NCBI GenBank assembly: GCA_025531455.1
Contig: JAMYHL010000013.1
Coordinates: forward strand, 186,001-250,000
Source of the DNA: Apiotrichum sp. Y4204
Taxonomy: Eukaryota > Basidiomycota > Tremellomycetes > Trichosporonales > Trichosporonaceae
DNA: 64,000 bases
Direction: 5' to 3'
Each line of letters opens with the position of its first letter. The stretch's first letter is position 1. Below are positions 1 through 11,644 of this stretch, piece by piece. The notes below the pieces were generated by a model. The model had not been told where the DNA came from. It made no database searches and saw nothing but the letters and a program-made list of their open reading frames with translations. The position numbers and the translations under genes are program-made.

Positions 1-751
1 CGGCGCGTTCGCGTGGCCGTGGATGCTGGGGTAGCTAGGCGTGATAGTGAGGCTCAAGGGCTCCTCGCCGGAATTTTCGATCACGATCATCAGGTGGTCG
101 TGGTGGTGCTGGTTATTCTGAACGGCAGCTCCATCCCCTTCTGGGATGGTCGACTGGGGATCGGTATTGGCACCAGTGCCAGCGGTCGGCTGCAGAACGT
201 GATCTTCACCGCCAATAGGGGTAATCGGTGGGCTAAGGACCTCGTACCGGGCCTGGACGCCGCCGTGCTGCGCGTGCCGCGGGTCGAGGAATGGCCCATG
301 GCCCGAGGCCGGTGAGTTCGGAGGGGCGACCAAACCGTCACCGTTGTCGGCGGCGGTCGCGGGGGCCGAAGTTGGAGTGTACCCGTCTGGGGGCATGGTG
401 GCTATGCTGGTATTCTGTAACGTGGCCGTCGGTGGGTCGTTCACAGAAGGAGAGACTTGTGTTTGGTCGAGTGTGGTTGGTACTGATGTCAGCGCCACAG
501 TGGGAATGTGGGAGCGAGTAAACAACTCACAGATTGTGTGGGGTCCGCAATTGGTGTGTGGGCTTTGCCACTGATAGAAACGGTATGGAGACACGCTTTT
601 TGCTGACTGTTAGCTCAGGTCTCAGGGGAGACGAGGGGAATAATGCATGGGGGAGGGGACTCACATTACTGCACTGGAAGCAATTTGCACTTTCTAAGAC
701 TTAATTGACCGAGATAAGGATGACTGAAATGGCGCGGATGACTGTTGACAT
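1..751 (-). CDS. putative secreted Ser/Thr/Pro-rich protein, 3' end beyond the window, in-frame stop near its N terminus
   Basis: I do not recognise this protein. On the minus strand an open frame runs from 606 down to 1 without a stop. It is rich in Thr, Pro, Ser, Asn and His and has Cys-containing segments such as FYQWQSPHTNCGPHTICELF. Upstream there is a clean intron at 664-607 (GTGAGT donor, CTAACAG acceptor). It joins in frame to an exon reading VLESANCFQCSN. Directly upstream in the same frame lies an ATG at 751 and a hydrophobic leader, MSTVIRAISVILISVN. A TAA stop at 703-701 separates the leader from VLESANCF. The leader plus the Cys-rich start looks like a secreted protein whose signal peptide is interrupted. 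The cause could be a pseudogene, a sequence error, an unrecognised upstream exon or stop readthrough. A DNA artefact cannot be excluded, since the composition is low in complexity. Confidence 0.42.
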
Positions 752-3351
752 TAGCTCTGAACCAAACACCCACACAGTGTGAGAACACTGGGGGGAGGGG
801 CGGAAAACGGGCGGGGCACGCAACTCACCACCACGAAATAACTCAACGGGATAACCCGGAGAAGGCAGGTGCGGAGAAGACGAATTGCGAGGAGGGGAGG
901 CGACACCAGCAAGGGCGGAAAGAGGATGGAAGAAGAGGAGGACGGCGCGAGGGAGGAGTAAACACCCAGCACCAAGAGGAGCGTATTGCAATACCCGCCA
1001 CAGAGCGAGGCGTTGAACACCTGGGGAGCTGGGCAACGGAAGGGGGTAGTAGGAGGAGAGAACGCGCGAACGCGAGGAGGGGGCGACGACGACGGCGAGA
1101 ACCGCCGAGACCGATGGGGGCGAACGACCTCCGGGGCTCGAGGACGAAACGGATGACGAGGAGGTTAGGGAAGGGGGAGGGGGACGTGCTGAGCAACGAT
1201 AAATTCAGTATCAATGTTGCGAGAACAGATACTGAAGAGGGGAAAGAGATTGGGTTAGAGAAAGGGAGAATGAGGACGAGGGCGAGGGTTAAGTAAGAAC
1301 TTGAGGGGAGAGAATGGGATGAGGAAACGGGGAATACTGAGTAACCCAGCATGCAGCCTCCGGCCACTCGTACCGTTACGCGCGCCATGTTATCTGGCCT
1401 TGAGGTGGTATGGATGTGGAATGAATGTTGGACGTGTGTGTGTGTGCGTGTGGCGGGGTGTGTGTGGCACGCTGGGGAAGGCGGTCGGTGAATCTGATGG
1501 AGGGGTGAGCGTATTCTGCTGCTTCGCGGTGTAAGCAGGGTGCGAGCCAAGTCTGGTGCGAGACCAGTGCGAGTGATGATGGGTGATGGATGATGAGCCA
1601 CATTATCACCAGCTCACTGCGCAATGATGGAACGGGTGAACGTCAGTTCATCTGACACTAGTTGGGGAGCAACTGCCCAGGTTGTCAGAACTGACAGCGC
1701 CAAGAAAGACGAGGTCACGGAGATGATGTGAAGATGTGAAGGTGTGAACATGGGAGACGGGCGGCGGCAGACGGCGGACACAGCGCCGTTCAGAAGGATC
1801 CAGCGACATCGCCGGGCGACGGACAGGGCTGAGAACGCTTCAGCAAAATGACAGAGACCGGAGCTCGCCGTGTGCGGCCACAGCCAACTGGACTTATGAC
1901 ATCTGCAAATGTCGAACGATCAGATGAATTCTGCCCGATCTCAGTGGCTGTTGGAGAACTGGATCTAGGACCTAAAAACAAGGCGGACAGCAGTGACTGA
2001 CGGAAGAGGGTGAGCTCGGAAATGGGCTGGTCGCGATCATTTATTCTTTTCTTTGAGGCAGCTCCTGTTTCGTTGTCTCAGAAATTCACAGCGTTCACAA
2101 CACTCGCACTCAAGTGATACAGAAAATAAAACAACTCCAAAAACAATATCTGTACAGCAAAACTCTGGCGGTGACGGATGGCGGTGACAGGCTGCTCCCA
2201 ATTTCCGAGCGATGTTCCGGCTGAATCCCCGGTGCCAAGTCGACGGGCGTATGTGTCCCAGAGATAAGATCCAGCATCCTCTCCGATCCCCAATCTTGCT
2301 TCTATGATGACAGGCAACGACAGACCAGCTGACCTGGCAGCTTCACAAGTTTCTCGCACGCGAGGCACGAACGAGGATCCCCGCCTTTCGCACAACCACA
2401 CAGGTTCAGCACAACAGCATGGCACGGGTGATAGCATAATGTTAAACCGTTCTACTTGACTAACATGGTCTCATGTGGACAAAGAAATTATGACAGCGAG
2501 TACAATAGAATAGGACTGACTGAAAGGAAATTACTGGGCGAAGAATATTAACATGACTGTCTCAAAAATCAAAGACAAGGTAAATCACCAAAAAAAAAAA
2601 ATGGAGAAAAAAAAAATGACGGCCAAGCTGGCCACGCCAAGCAGTCCGATTTATCCCGCACTTGTCATATCACCTGCTGGGAAGGAAAGGGCGGGGTTCT
2701 GTGTGGCAGGCGGTGTTCGTGATCTCACAACCATGACCTCGCAGCAAGACACCTGTGCGCATTTTCTGGACATCTTCTGGAACCGTTGTAACAGAGTGAA
2801 CGCGGTATTATGGATTGCTCCGCGATGATCGGGCGTAAATCCAGAATGGGGTTCCTGGTCTTGGACGCCCCCGTCTGTGCCTCTTGGCACAGCCAGTGTT
2901 GGGCTCTCCTGCTTCTCAGGCTCGTATCGGTCTCCGAGCGGTGACCCATGACATTAGATGACAGTGAGTCAGTTTCATTCTGAGGTGACCACAGCACATG
3001 TCCGCCGTCTCTCCAACTCATTTTCCATCTTACATCCTTCATCTGACTCTTCTTTGACAACTCTATGCAAATGAAAAGGCAGTTTGAAACCCACAACACA
3101 CCGCGAACAATAAATGGAGGTGAAGGATGAAGGATGCGAGAGCAGGCGGAGGTTTCAGGGTGGCCTGCGTGACGGTGAGTGCAGCACACACAACACCGAC
3201 ACAGGTGATGATAGCGAGCGCGGCTGGTGCGGGGTGTGTCATTGTTTGTCGCTCATACCATCAGTGCCATCAGTGTCGTGCGCGATATATCTTGTGCTTT
3301 CAGTAACTGCATTCCGCCACTCACTTCATTCCATTCACTGTTGATGACAGC
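752..3351. other. intergenic region, purine-skewed on the + strand
   Basis: No gene is supported here. From about 780 to 1330 the + strand is strongly purine-rich, so its complement is a pyrimidine-rich tract. That would suit a promoter or 5' leader of the minus-strand gene ending at the left edge. The open frames in it are low-complexity Ser/Pro/Arg translations. The part before 3352 is the upstream region of the DnaJ-like gene. An ATG at 3344 opens an out-of-frame reading frame that overlaps the start of that gene. Confidence 0.5.
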
Positions 3352-6300
3352 ATGCTGCTCCCTGCCGGCTTTGAGAACTACTACGGCATTCTCGGCGTGC
3401 CGGCGCACGCCGACTTTGTGAAGCGTGAGTAACCTGCAGCTGATCTAAACAAAGCTGACGAAAGTCACCACGGCATGGATCGTCGCGGCGGTCGTCTTTC
3501 ATCCCGAATGCGTGCGCGATCGCGCAAATCACCACGAGCTGCTCCCCCGCTGCGGCGCACGCTATCGCCTCCTTGCCCGTAAGAGCTCCTTGTGCTACTT
3601 GTCTTCACCCGGGCATGGCCTGATAGTAACGCAGCTCTAAGCACTGACCCCAGTCGCTTACAATGTCCTCATGGATCCGGGGCTGCGTGCCGCCTTCAAC
3701 AGCGTGTACTCGACCGAACCCTTCCTCGCGCTCGAGGCCACTGTGGCGATAGAGCAAGGGTCCAACGCCATGACCGACCTCGACAAAGAGCCGCGTTTTG
3801 CTCCCCACTTTCCCTCCATGTGGCAGCACCGGCAGACGGTCACGCGGCTCGCGGCGCAGCGCCTCGCAGCCTGGTTCTGTGGCTATCTCGAGAGCAGTGG
3901 GGAAGTGCTCGTCCCCCGTCTGAGGAAGGAGGACGCGTGGATTGTGGAGCGCCTCGCCGGAGCGACAGACCTCGTGAGCGGCGTCGCTGCCAAGGTTCTC
4001 TGCACCCTCGTCCGCCTGCGGGACGCCGAGATGGAGAGTGAGACAAGGAAACCAAAGGATCCCGCCGACACGCCCAATGGCATCATTCGCGCGAAACTCA
4101 AAACGAACGGCCTCCCTCGCCACTGGGCTATTCCCGTCCGTGCGGGGCTGATCACCCCCGCGATGAAACGCGTAGATAAGGAAACGCCCGTGCTTTCAGT
4201 CCTCTTCCCTGTAAGTGATCGAGCTTGGATGCGGAAGTGAGTGCTCACACTCAGACGGCGTCCGAGGACCTTGCAGTCTTGCCTCTTGATCTAGAGGATG
4301 GGGTGAAGCTGGAAACCGAAGTACCGGCTTATCTCAAGGCGATCAAGCCGAAGACGTCTACAGCGCGGCTGCGTAATGTTCGGGGCTGGTTCAAGAAGGC
4401 AGCACCGAGGGCAGAGCCGGAGGGAGCCCAGAAGGAGACAAAAGTGGCGGATGCCACACCCATTCAAACACCCACCAAAACACCCATCAAAACACCCGTC
4501 GAAGTACCAACCAAAACACCCACCAAGGGCAGGCAGAAGAAACAGGACGTCGCTCGCGAAAACCTGCCGCCCAACTTCATCCCCTGCGTCCCGGTTGGCA
4601 ACAAGCCGCCGACGCTCAGTGCGGAGCGCCGTCTTGTGCTCCCGTCGAACGAGGACGACGGATATGCAACACCGCAGCCGAAACGTCGACCGCCGGTGAC
4701 TGCCGCCACCTTCCTCAACTCGAGTCTCGACATGATCGCCGACCCGACATTGGCACGCTCGAGCACCATTGTTTACCGCGCCCCGTCGCCGGCGCGCTCG
4801 CCGGTGATCGTGACCCCCACGCCGGTGACCCCCCATATAACGACAGGCGGCCACACATGCTCGGTGCCTTCGTCACTCGCCGTCGAGTGCCACACACCGC
4901 CGATCTCGACCGCCACTCCCGAGAAGCATCATCCCGACACCCCCGAGAAGACAGATGCAATCGGTACAGATGAGAAGTCCGCCCCCTCCACGCCCTCCAG
5001 CTTCCTTCACTCGTGTACTGCGCACCTCCGCAGGCGGAAGGTTCAACGCTCGCCTGGACTCGGGATTAAGATAAAAGGCAAGCCGTTTGCTGCCAGCACG
5101 AGTCATCTCCCCGCCACTCTGTCGTCCGATACTGCGCCAGTGCCCAACTCACCCCGCCCAAGCTTGCCTCCAGCGACTAAACCTGATATGACTGTGGGTG
5201 GTACGTGCGCCAGTCCCATCTCTACCTGGGCGGCGTCCGTCCCCAAGTCGGATGACATGAAGGTCCACCTCAACATCAGCACTCCTGTTTGCGGTCTCAA
5301 CGGCGACGCTGAGGATAAAAACTCTTCGCCCGCCCGGTTCCCTGCCGTGGGGGACGAGTACCTTGTACTTGGCGATCCGGCTCCTGCATTCTTCACAGAA
5401 TTTGCGGCTCAATGGGCGCAGGACACTCCTCGTGCTGTCGCGCCAGCGTTCCGCATCGTCGACAAATCTCAGCTCCCAGCGGGTAGCTATTGCCGGGGAT
5501 GGGGCGTGTACTTCCGCGACGTGGTGGTGTGGGAAGCGTGGAACGGCCCCGAGAAGCACCGCAAGTTCCTCGTCCGCCGCCCGGTCGATCCGTCCCTCGC
5601 AGCGGAGCTCGCGTCGGCCTTGGTGCTGGAAGAGGACAGGAGCAGTGATTGGCAGGAATGGTCGTCGGGCCAGGTCGGCTTCTTCACCCGCCTCACGCGC
5701 GATATCCCCGCCGCGGACATTGCCACGGTCGAGTGGACCCGTGGGCCGTGGGGCGTCCGCATGCTCGCCGAGTACCTCAGGAAAGGGTGGGAGGAGGACG
5801 ATGACGACTTTGAGAGCGATACAGACGACGAGGCGCTCACGGGGAGGCTCGTGCCCCGTCGCATTGGCGCCCCGGTGATGAGGTGGAGTGCTCCGCCGGG
5901 AGCGTTCGGATCCACAGTCGACTGGCTGTCGAGGCTGTTCGGTCGCGGAAGGACCGTCCTGCCTCAGAACGAGACCGCCGGAGTTGGAGGTGAGTGTGGC
6001 GCCCGCGCCCTAGAGCTCGCACTCTTGCACTATGCTTATCTCACAGTTGGTGCGATTCCCACCATCCGCAGGGTCTTCAGCGTCAAGAAGAAGCGCAGGC
6101 CCGCTCAAGTAGCCACTGCCGACCCTGAAGTCATTCCCGACTCCGTCGTCCCTCCCTCGCCCAAGATTCCGGGGTCTCCGGTGCAGCGCACCGCCACCCC
6201 AACTTCTCCCAGTACTCGCTCCCGGCGCCTCTCGCTTCTCAATCTCGGCCTCCCGCCCCGCACGTACCTGCACATTCCGAACATCGACCTCGACACCCTC

Positions 6301-7302
6301 GGCACGACAAACCATCCCGACACCGAGCGCTCCCGCCGCTCGCCCCACAGCCCGAACCGGTACGCATTCGTGCTCGAGCTTCCCCGCCCCGCGTCGGAGT
6401 CACCCAAGGGCAGCCTTGACGTTATCCCCGAGGATAGTCCTGCTGCACCCGAGAGCCAGACAATCCCGTCCACGCCGACTTCCCCAGCTGCCACCCCACC
6501 CTCCGCGAATGCCGCCCTCTCGCCCACCTCTTGGCACTTGGCCCCCGCACAGTCGCCGGTGGGATCCATCCCGTCCACTCCTGTATCCGCCCAGTCGACA
6601 GACAGCTCTTTCTCCGCCGGGCTGCCTATGTCCGCACTGTCGACGAGCAGCTCCTTTTCCGCCGGACAGCCCTGTCACTCTCATCCAACCAACACCCGCC
6701 CACGCTCGATTGTGTCCATTGAGTCGCCGACTTCTACTCGCTCCACGACTCCCACACCTTCGAGCATGTGCTCCGAGGAAGCGAAGCAGTCCATTGTCGC
6801 CACACTCAAGTCTGAGGTTCTAAGCCGTTCAGCACTGGAGCCCCTCACTGAAGCATACGACGCTGCCGAACGTGGAACGACAGGCACGACGAGTATCGCC
6901 TCGGAGACGGATCTCGAGAGCGCGCAGTTCGTGCAGGTCGCGTCCTGCTCTATCATGCGCCTTCGCGTGGCGCGCGTTTCGCTCCGCCGCCTCGGGCGCG
7001 ACTCGCTGTCAGAGAGCGAGACAACCCAGACTGAGGCACGTGGCTTTGAGCTCCAGGCACCTGAAGCTGAGGGGCCGGACCCCTCTCTTATCGCTCGTAA
7101 CTTCGATTCCGGCCTTGCTGAGCGCGAGATGGCCCCGGCCGCGCCTATCATTGTCACGTCTGAGTTTGGCCGGCCCTGTATACCTCACCGCTCCTCGTCG
7201 CTGGCCTGGCGTGGGGGGACCAACAGGGACGCAGACAGGGAGACGGCTATCACCACAGAGCCCAGCGATGATGTCCAGGGCGGACCCTGTCGTGAGCCGT
7301 GA
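3352..7302 (+). CDS. DnaJ-like protein with degenerate J domain (HPE instead of HPD) and long Ser/Pro/Thr-rich tail
   Basis: Four exons keep frame: 3352-3424, 3465-3578, 3654-4210 and 4255-7302 (about 1263 aa). The N terminus reads ENYYGILGVPAHADFVK, the start of a J domain. It is followed by a helix-II-like segment ending VVFHPECVRDRA and a helix-III/IV segment, YNVLMDPGLRAAFN. The HPD tripeptide that stimulates Hsp70 ATPase is replaced by HPE, so co-chaperone activity may be lost or altered. Roughly residues 55-220 form a globular region. A threonine-proline repeat (PTKTPIKTP type) lies at about 4459-4536. A second conserved-looking block (AGSYCRGWGVYFRDVVVWEAW) sits near 5480-5540. The rest is disordered S/T/P-rich sequence. 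A further in-frame intron of 57 nt is likely at 5990-6046 (GTGAGT...CACAG), giving about 1244 aa. The 3' end is uncertain because GTGAGC/GTGAGT donors overlap the stop. Specific function is unknown. Confidence 0.72.
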
Positions 7303-8135
7303 GTCAAAATCGGATTCCATAGTCAGTCGACCATTCAGCACAATCAAGATCCACGGGTGTGCTTCTCTGTGCACCCCTCAAGACCACGTCTCGATCACCT
7401 CACTCGCTGGGTTCCCTGCTCTTTTGTATAGGAACCCAAACCGTGACATGGCGTCGGGACCCTGAAGACTCTAGACTGGCGGTGGTCCATATCTCGATAC
7501 CGGCAAAGCTGGTCAGGAGTGGGGTGGGGCCTGGAGCCTCTCCTCCGCATCCATTATTGGCACGTACTGCGTACTGCATCATACATTCGCACATCACATT
7601 CCCATAGAAACGGCACAAACACATGCAATAGATTGTGTACAAGATCACAGAAAAGGACAACGGACACTCCCGCTGGTGGGGCCGCGATCCCGTGGCGCAC
7701 ATTGTGGAGGTGGCAACGCCACCGGGTCAGACAGAGCAGGAATCATTTGGCAAGCACCGCGCGCCAGACGTGCGTGCCGCATCCGTCGCCCATCAAAAGG
7801 ACAGCAAGGACAGGTGGGTGCTCCCCGCTGTCCTTCATGTATCCTTCCGGCAGTCGCACAAGCACCGTTCGATGGCGTGTGGTCTGTGCTTCGCGCCGTG
7901 TCGCTGTCCGGGGATCGTTGATCGTGCTGAAGCAGAGCGGCGAGGAGCAAGTCCGCGAACAGATCTGGTTGATCTTGTCCTTGTCCTTTTAATCTTCGCT
8001 ATCTGATCTTTTGCAGCTCCCCGCTCGGACTGGGTCTTGTCCGCTTCCCACGTCAAGCAGGCTACATCGAAACCTCCCATCCCAGAACCATCCACCCCCC
8101 AACCCGTATCGCCTTCGCCACTCGGCAGCTTGATC
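7303..8135 (+). other. spacer between the two DnaJ-like genes, with an exon-like open block
   Basis: A stretch at about 7633-7815 is open, is preceded by a TAG acceptor-like site and ends at AG/GTGGGT. It translates to a non-repetitive peptide beginning VYKITEKDNGHSRWWG. A TTTTGCAG acceptor-like site lies at about 8016, upstream of the next gene's ATG. These may mark a 3' exon of the preceding gene or a 5'-UTR intron of the next one. No ATG precedes the block in frame. Nothing else is recognisable. Confidence 0.35.
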
Positions 8136-9684
8136 ATGACACGGTCAAGGGGCAGGCACTACGACGTTCTTGGGCTCGGCCAGAACGCGACGCACGCCGA
8201 CAGTGAGCTCGCTTGGCGCCGCCCTCAACTCTCGGAACATGCTCTCTAACCTCAGTCCGCCGCGCATACCGGACACTTTCCCTCGAATGGCACCCCGACA
8301 AGGTCTCCACTCTACGGCGCCCCGAGGCGACCGAGCGCTTCAAGTGTATCTCCGGTACGCGGCCCGTCCTTCAACACTAACGCCAGACGCGTACATCACG
8401 CTCTCGGACGACGACAGGCGCGACGCGTACGATCGCCAACTCGCGAAGGATCTCGAGAGGGAGTACGTTGCGGCCCGCGAGACGATCTTGCATGAGATGG
8501 CGCTCCAGCGTACCCAGGAGCGCGCGGATATGGAGGCGCGATACATGTACGTGCACGCCCAGGCTCAAGCGCGAGCGCAAGCGACGCGCACACCCCCTCC
8601 CTTCCAGCATCCCCAGGTGTCGCCGACATACTACGTTCCCCTCTCGCCACAGCCTACCGACGCGCCGGGCGCGGCGCACCTCGCGCGCGGGAACTCACAG
8701 CGATCCCGCCACTCGCACCTCTCCCGGTCCAACTCGCACCTGTCGCGGTCCAACTCGCAGTCACGGCATGTTCCGCAAGCGCACGTCCACTCGCTCTCTC
8801 AGTCAGCGCCACTTGCCACTGACAGAATGGAACGGAACCGGCACTCCTATGCTGGCCCGCCGCGGTCGCCGGTGTATGAGCAGCCCCGAACTCCCGTGTA
8901 TGAGCAGCCACATTTTCCGTACGACCAACTGCGATCTCCTTACGAGCAGCCCCGGTCTCCAATCTACGACCAGTTCCGGTTTTCATACGACCCGCCACGC
9001 TCACCATACGATCTGCCTCCCGCACACCCCTTCGCCCCACCGCAGCTTCCCGGCACTCATTCACGTACGCCGCACGCACGGGGCAAGTCCACCTCGGCGC
9101 TGGACGAGCTGCTGCGTAATATCGAGCGCAACGGCGACGAAGCGGGGCATGGCCTGTCGCGCGCCGCATCTTTCGCGCGCGCAGCCAAGGCCAGGGATAT
9201 GGGCCGAGCGGCGCCCCGGCCGAGGTTGGATCGCGCGCGCGTGGAGACGTTCCACGAAACTAGCAGACATCGTCACTCGTTCGATGCCGGGTACGTTCTT
9301 TCTCAAGACTCGCCATCCCGAAGAGGCTCGTCGGGAACACCACCGGCCAGGGGTTCTGCTGCATACCGGTTCTTGGGCCACAACCGCGAACGCCCAGTCA
9401 GCCAGGCGACCGGGGCCCCTCCTGATCGGGAGCAGTCTCCCGTGGGCTTTGAGCATTCGAGGCCATACTTATCCGCCGGGATTCCACCGCGCAATCGCAA
9501 GAGCTTCATTAAGACCAAGTTCGCGGCTGCCTCGCGTCTCAATCCCTTCAGTCGCATGACGCAGGTCGCAGAGGTGCCGAAGCATTGGTCGAAACCACCT
9601 GCGCAGAGCCCAGGTCCGGTCCACTCGCTCCACTATGGGCAGCGAGATTCCCCACTGCCACCTCAGCATATCCTCGCGACATGA
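8136..9684 (+). CDS. DnaJ-domain protein with canonical HPD and disordered C-terminal tail
   Basis: Three exons: 8136-8202, 8256-8354 and 8387-9684 (487 aa). The J domain occupies about residues 7-75. It starts with HYDVLGLGQNATHAD, has the catalytic loop LSLEWHPDKV and ends with AYITLSDDDRRDAYDRQ. An intact HPD implies it can stimulate an Hsp70 ATPase. From about residue 75 a charged helix (RQLAKDLEREYVAARETIL) leads into a long disordered tail. The tail holds Ser/Arg/His repeats and a run of imperfect YEQPRSPxYDQ repeats at about 8870-9020. The C terminus is basic and Ser-rich. Intron 2 is only 32 nt (8355-8386), yet its removal keeps the J domain collinear with the family. Localisation and client are unknown. 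It sits just downstream of another J-like gene in the same orientation, which suggests an old duplication. Confidence 0.85.
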
Positions 9685-9872
9685 GGGTTAGGGTTCTCCA
9701 ATCTTAAGAAACCTGACCTGTAGATCGTTGTCGCAGCACCTCATCGAGACCAATATTTCACCATGGCATGCACGCGAGCGGACGTCTCCATTGCGGTGTA
9801 CACTCACTATCCGTTCAAGTGCTTATCTCAATGTTGTACAAATAGCCAAGAAGTATGGGATGTGAATTGTGG

Positions 9873-11333
9873 TTATGACCGCATGGCCTCCTCAGTGAGC
9901 TCAATGGTTTTCTGAATATCCGGGCGCTGCTCGGGGTCGACGACGAGCAGCGCGTCAATGAGCTTGGTGAGCTTTTCGCTGTAGCCGCCGGGGTGGCGAT
10001 ACCGGCCGGAGAGCACTGCCATGGCAATGGAGCTGCCGTCCGTCTCGAATGGGGAGAAGCCGTTTGCCACAGCGTAAAGTGTGCAGCCCAATGACCAGAT
10101 GTCCACCTTCTCGTCCAGCGTCTTGCCTGTCTTGACGTCAAAGAGCTCGGGCGCACGGTACGGCATTGTTGAGTGTTCCGATGCAATGTCCTGAGGTATT
10201 AGCGGGTTCTCACGGACAGGACACCCACCTGTTCAAGGAGAGCCTGTTGCCGGCTGGTGACCTCGATCCGGGCCCTGTGATGATCAGTACATCTTCTCTC
10301 GCTCTCTTCCCTTTAAACGCACTTTATGGTTGATCCAAAGTCCATCAGGATCGGTTGGTCGTCGTCGGCAAGCATAATGTTTCCGGGCTTAACGTCACGG
10401 TGAGCATATGGGACGAGCTCGCCCTCCTGTCCGGGCTCATCATCGGGCTGCTCGAACATAAGCTCGTTGGCCTGATTGAGCAGGGGCTCATCGTCGCGCT
10501 GAGGAGGATATGTGGCAGTCACTGCGGGAAGGCGGTACTGGTGCATTGCGCGCAAGCTGAAAGGTCAGATTGCTTCGAAGAAGCTCCCATCGTACTCACC
10601 CCAGACAGGTGCCGTGGAACAAGCGCAGCAGACGCTCCTCCTCGACGCGGTTGCCCGTCACCGAGACCTGTGTCATGAGGTCCTGCAGGTTCCCGCGCGG
10701 GTAATATGGGAGAAAGCTGGGGTCAGCTAAGCATTCGCAACACTAAGCAGCTAAAAAAGGGTTGAGCAGAAGAGATAAATCATGCCAATGAACGAAGGTT
10801 TATCCATTGCGAAGCGCAACACAATGTCGATGCTCAGTCACAACACCACTCACAGGTAGATGATCTTGCCATCCGCGCTGTCATCCTGGACGACAGCCGA
10901 GTCGAGGAGCTTGATGAGGTTGGGATGGCGGAAGCGGCGGTAAGCCTCGACTTCGCGCATAGCGGTCTGCACTCCGTCCTGGCCGTTGGTCACGAGGATC
11001 TTCTTGAGCGCAAACAGCCTGCCGCTGCTCGTGTCCCGGATGAGATAGACGAACGAGAAACCGCCCTCGCCCAGCAGGCGCTCGACCTTGTATTGCCGTC
11101 CGTTGATTTTGAGCGTCGCGTCCCTGTCGAGTGAGTCCAAGGCAAAAAGAGGTACCCTTACGGTTTGCAGATGCACTGCTTGTTAGTGGGAGTACATTGG
11201 GTGAGTGCGCGATCGTTGTTGTCTTTAGGTTCGCCCAACAACGTGCGCTGCTACTCACCTGCGTCACTGTGATGAGGGCATCGCGCGCGTAGAACTTGAT
11301 GCGATCAAGTGCGATAAGGACATTATCGTTCAT
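9873..11333 (-). CDS. ENV7: STK16/Env7-family Ser/Thr protein kinase
   Basis: Seven exons on the minus strand: 11333-11259, 11175-11162, 11123-10854, 10716-10600, 10556-10323, 10274-10229 and 10190-9873, giving 357 aa with all phases consistent. Kinase landmarks are in order: GEGGFSFVYL glycine-rich loop, FALKKI (ATP-anchoring Lys), YAHRDVKPGNIML catalytic loop, MDFGS Mg-binding motif, STMPYRAPELFD activation segment and DIWSLGCTLY. The MPYRAPELF and FSFVYL signatures place it with human STK16 and yeast Env7, kinases linked to Golgi and vacuole membranes. Exon 2 is a 14-nt micro-exon that contributes CICK near residues 26-29. Cysteines in this position would suit palmitoylation, as known for Env7 (family knowledge; the modification here is inferred). 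It is divergent from the CCA-adding enzyme gene, about 310 bp away. Confidence 0.92.
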
Positions 11334-11644
11334 GGTCGTGTTGTGTTTCTGGGATGTAAAGGATGGTAGATGAGTGTTGTGTTGGAGAAGAAGGACGTGA
11401 TGAAGTCCGAATGGAATGCCAAGTGACGCAGTCCGCCCGCACAGGTTCGAGCTTCGCGCTTTGAGGCTGTTGTTGGCTGCCAGCGCAGTGGCAGGCAACG
11501 AGGAAATGCGGGGTCTCCACACCCAGCCCTGCACAAACGCCCTCGATTTTGATTCAACCCGGACAAGCCAACATCGGCACATCTTGCCACCACATCGTCA
11601 ACGACTCGATACACACACTCACCTCATCCGCAAAACCCATCTGC
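11334..11644. promoter_or_regulatory. shared divergent promoter region of ENV7-like and CCA1-like genes
   Basis: The minus-strand kinase starts at 11333 and the plus-strand CCA-adding enzyme at 11645 (or 11735), so this interval must carry both 5' regions. It has pyrimidine-rich stretches on the plus strand just before 11645, typical of leaders in this window. I see no specific factor-binding site. Confidence 0.5.

Noticed and set aside
843..1601. 252-codon minus-strand open frame
   Set aside because: Low-complexity Ser/Pro/Leu/Arg translation of a purine/pyrimidine-skewed tract. No splice structure or motif.
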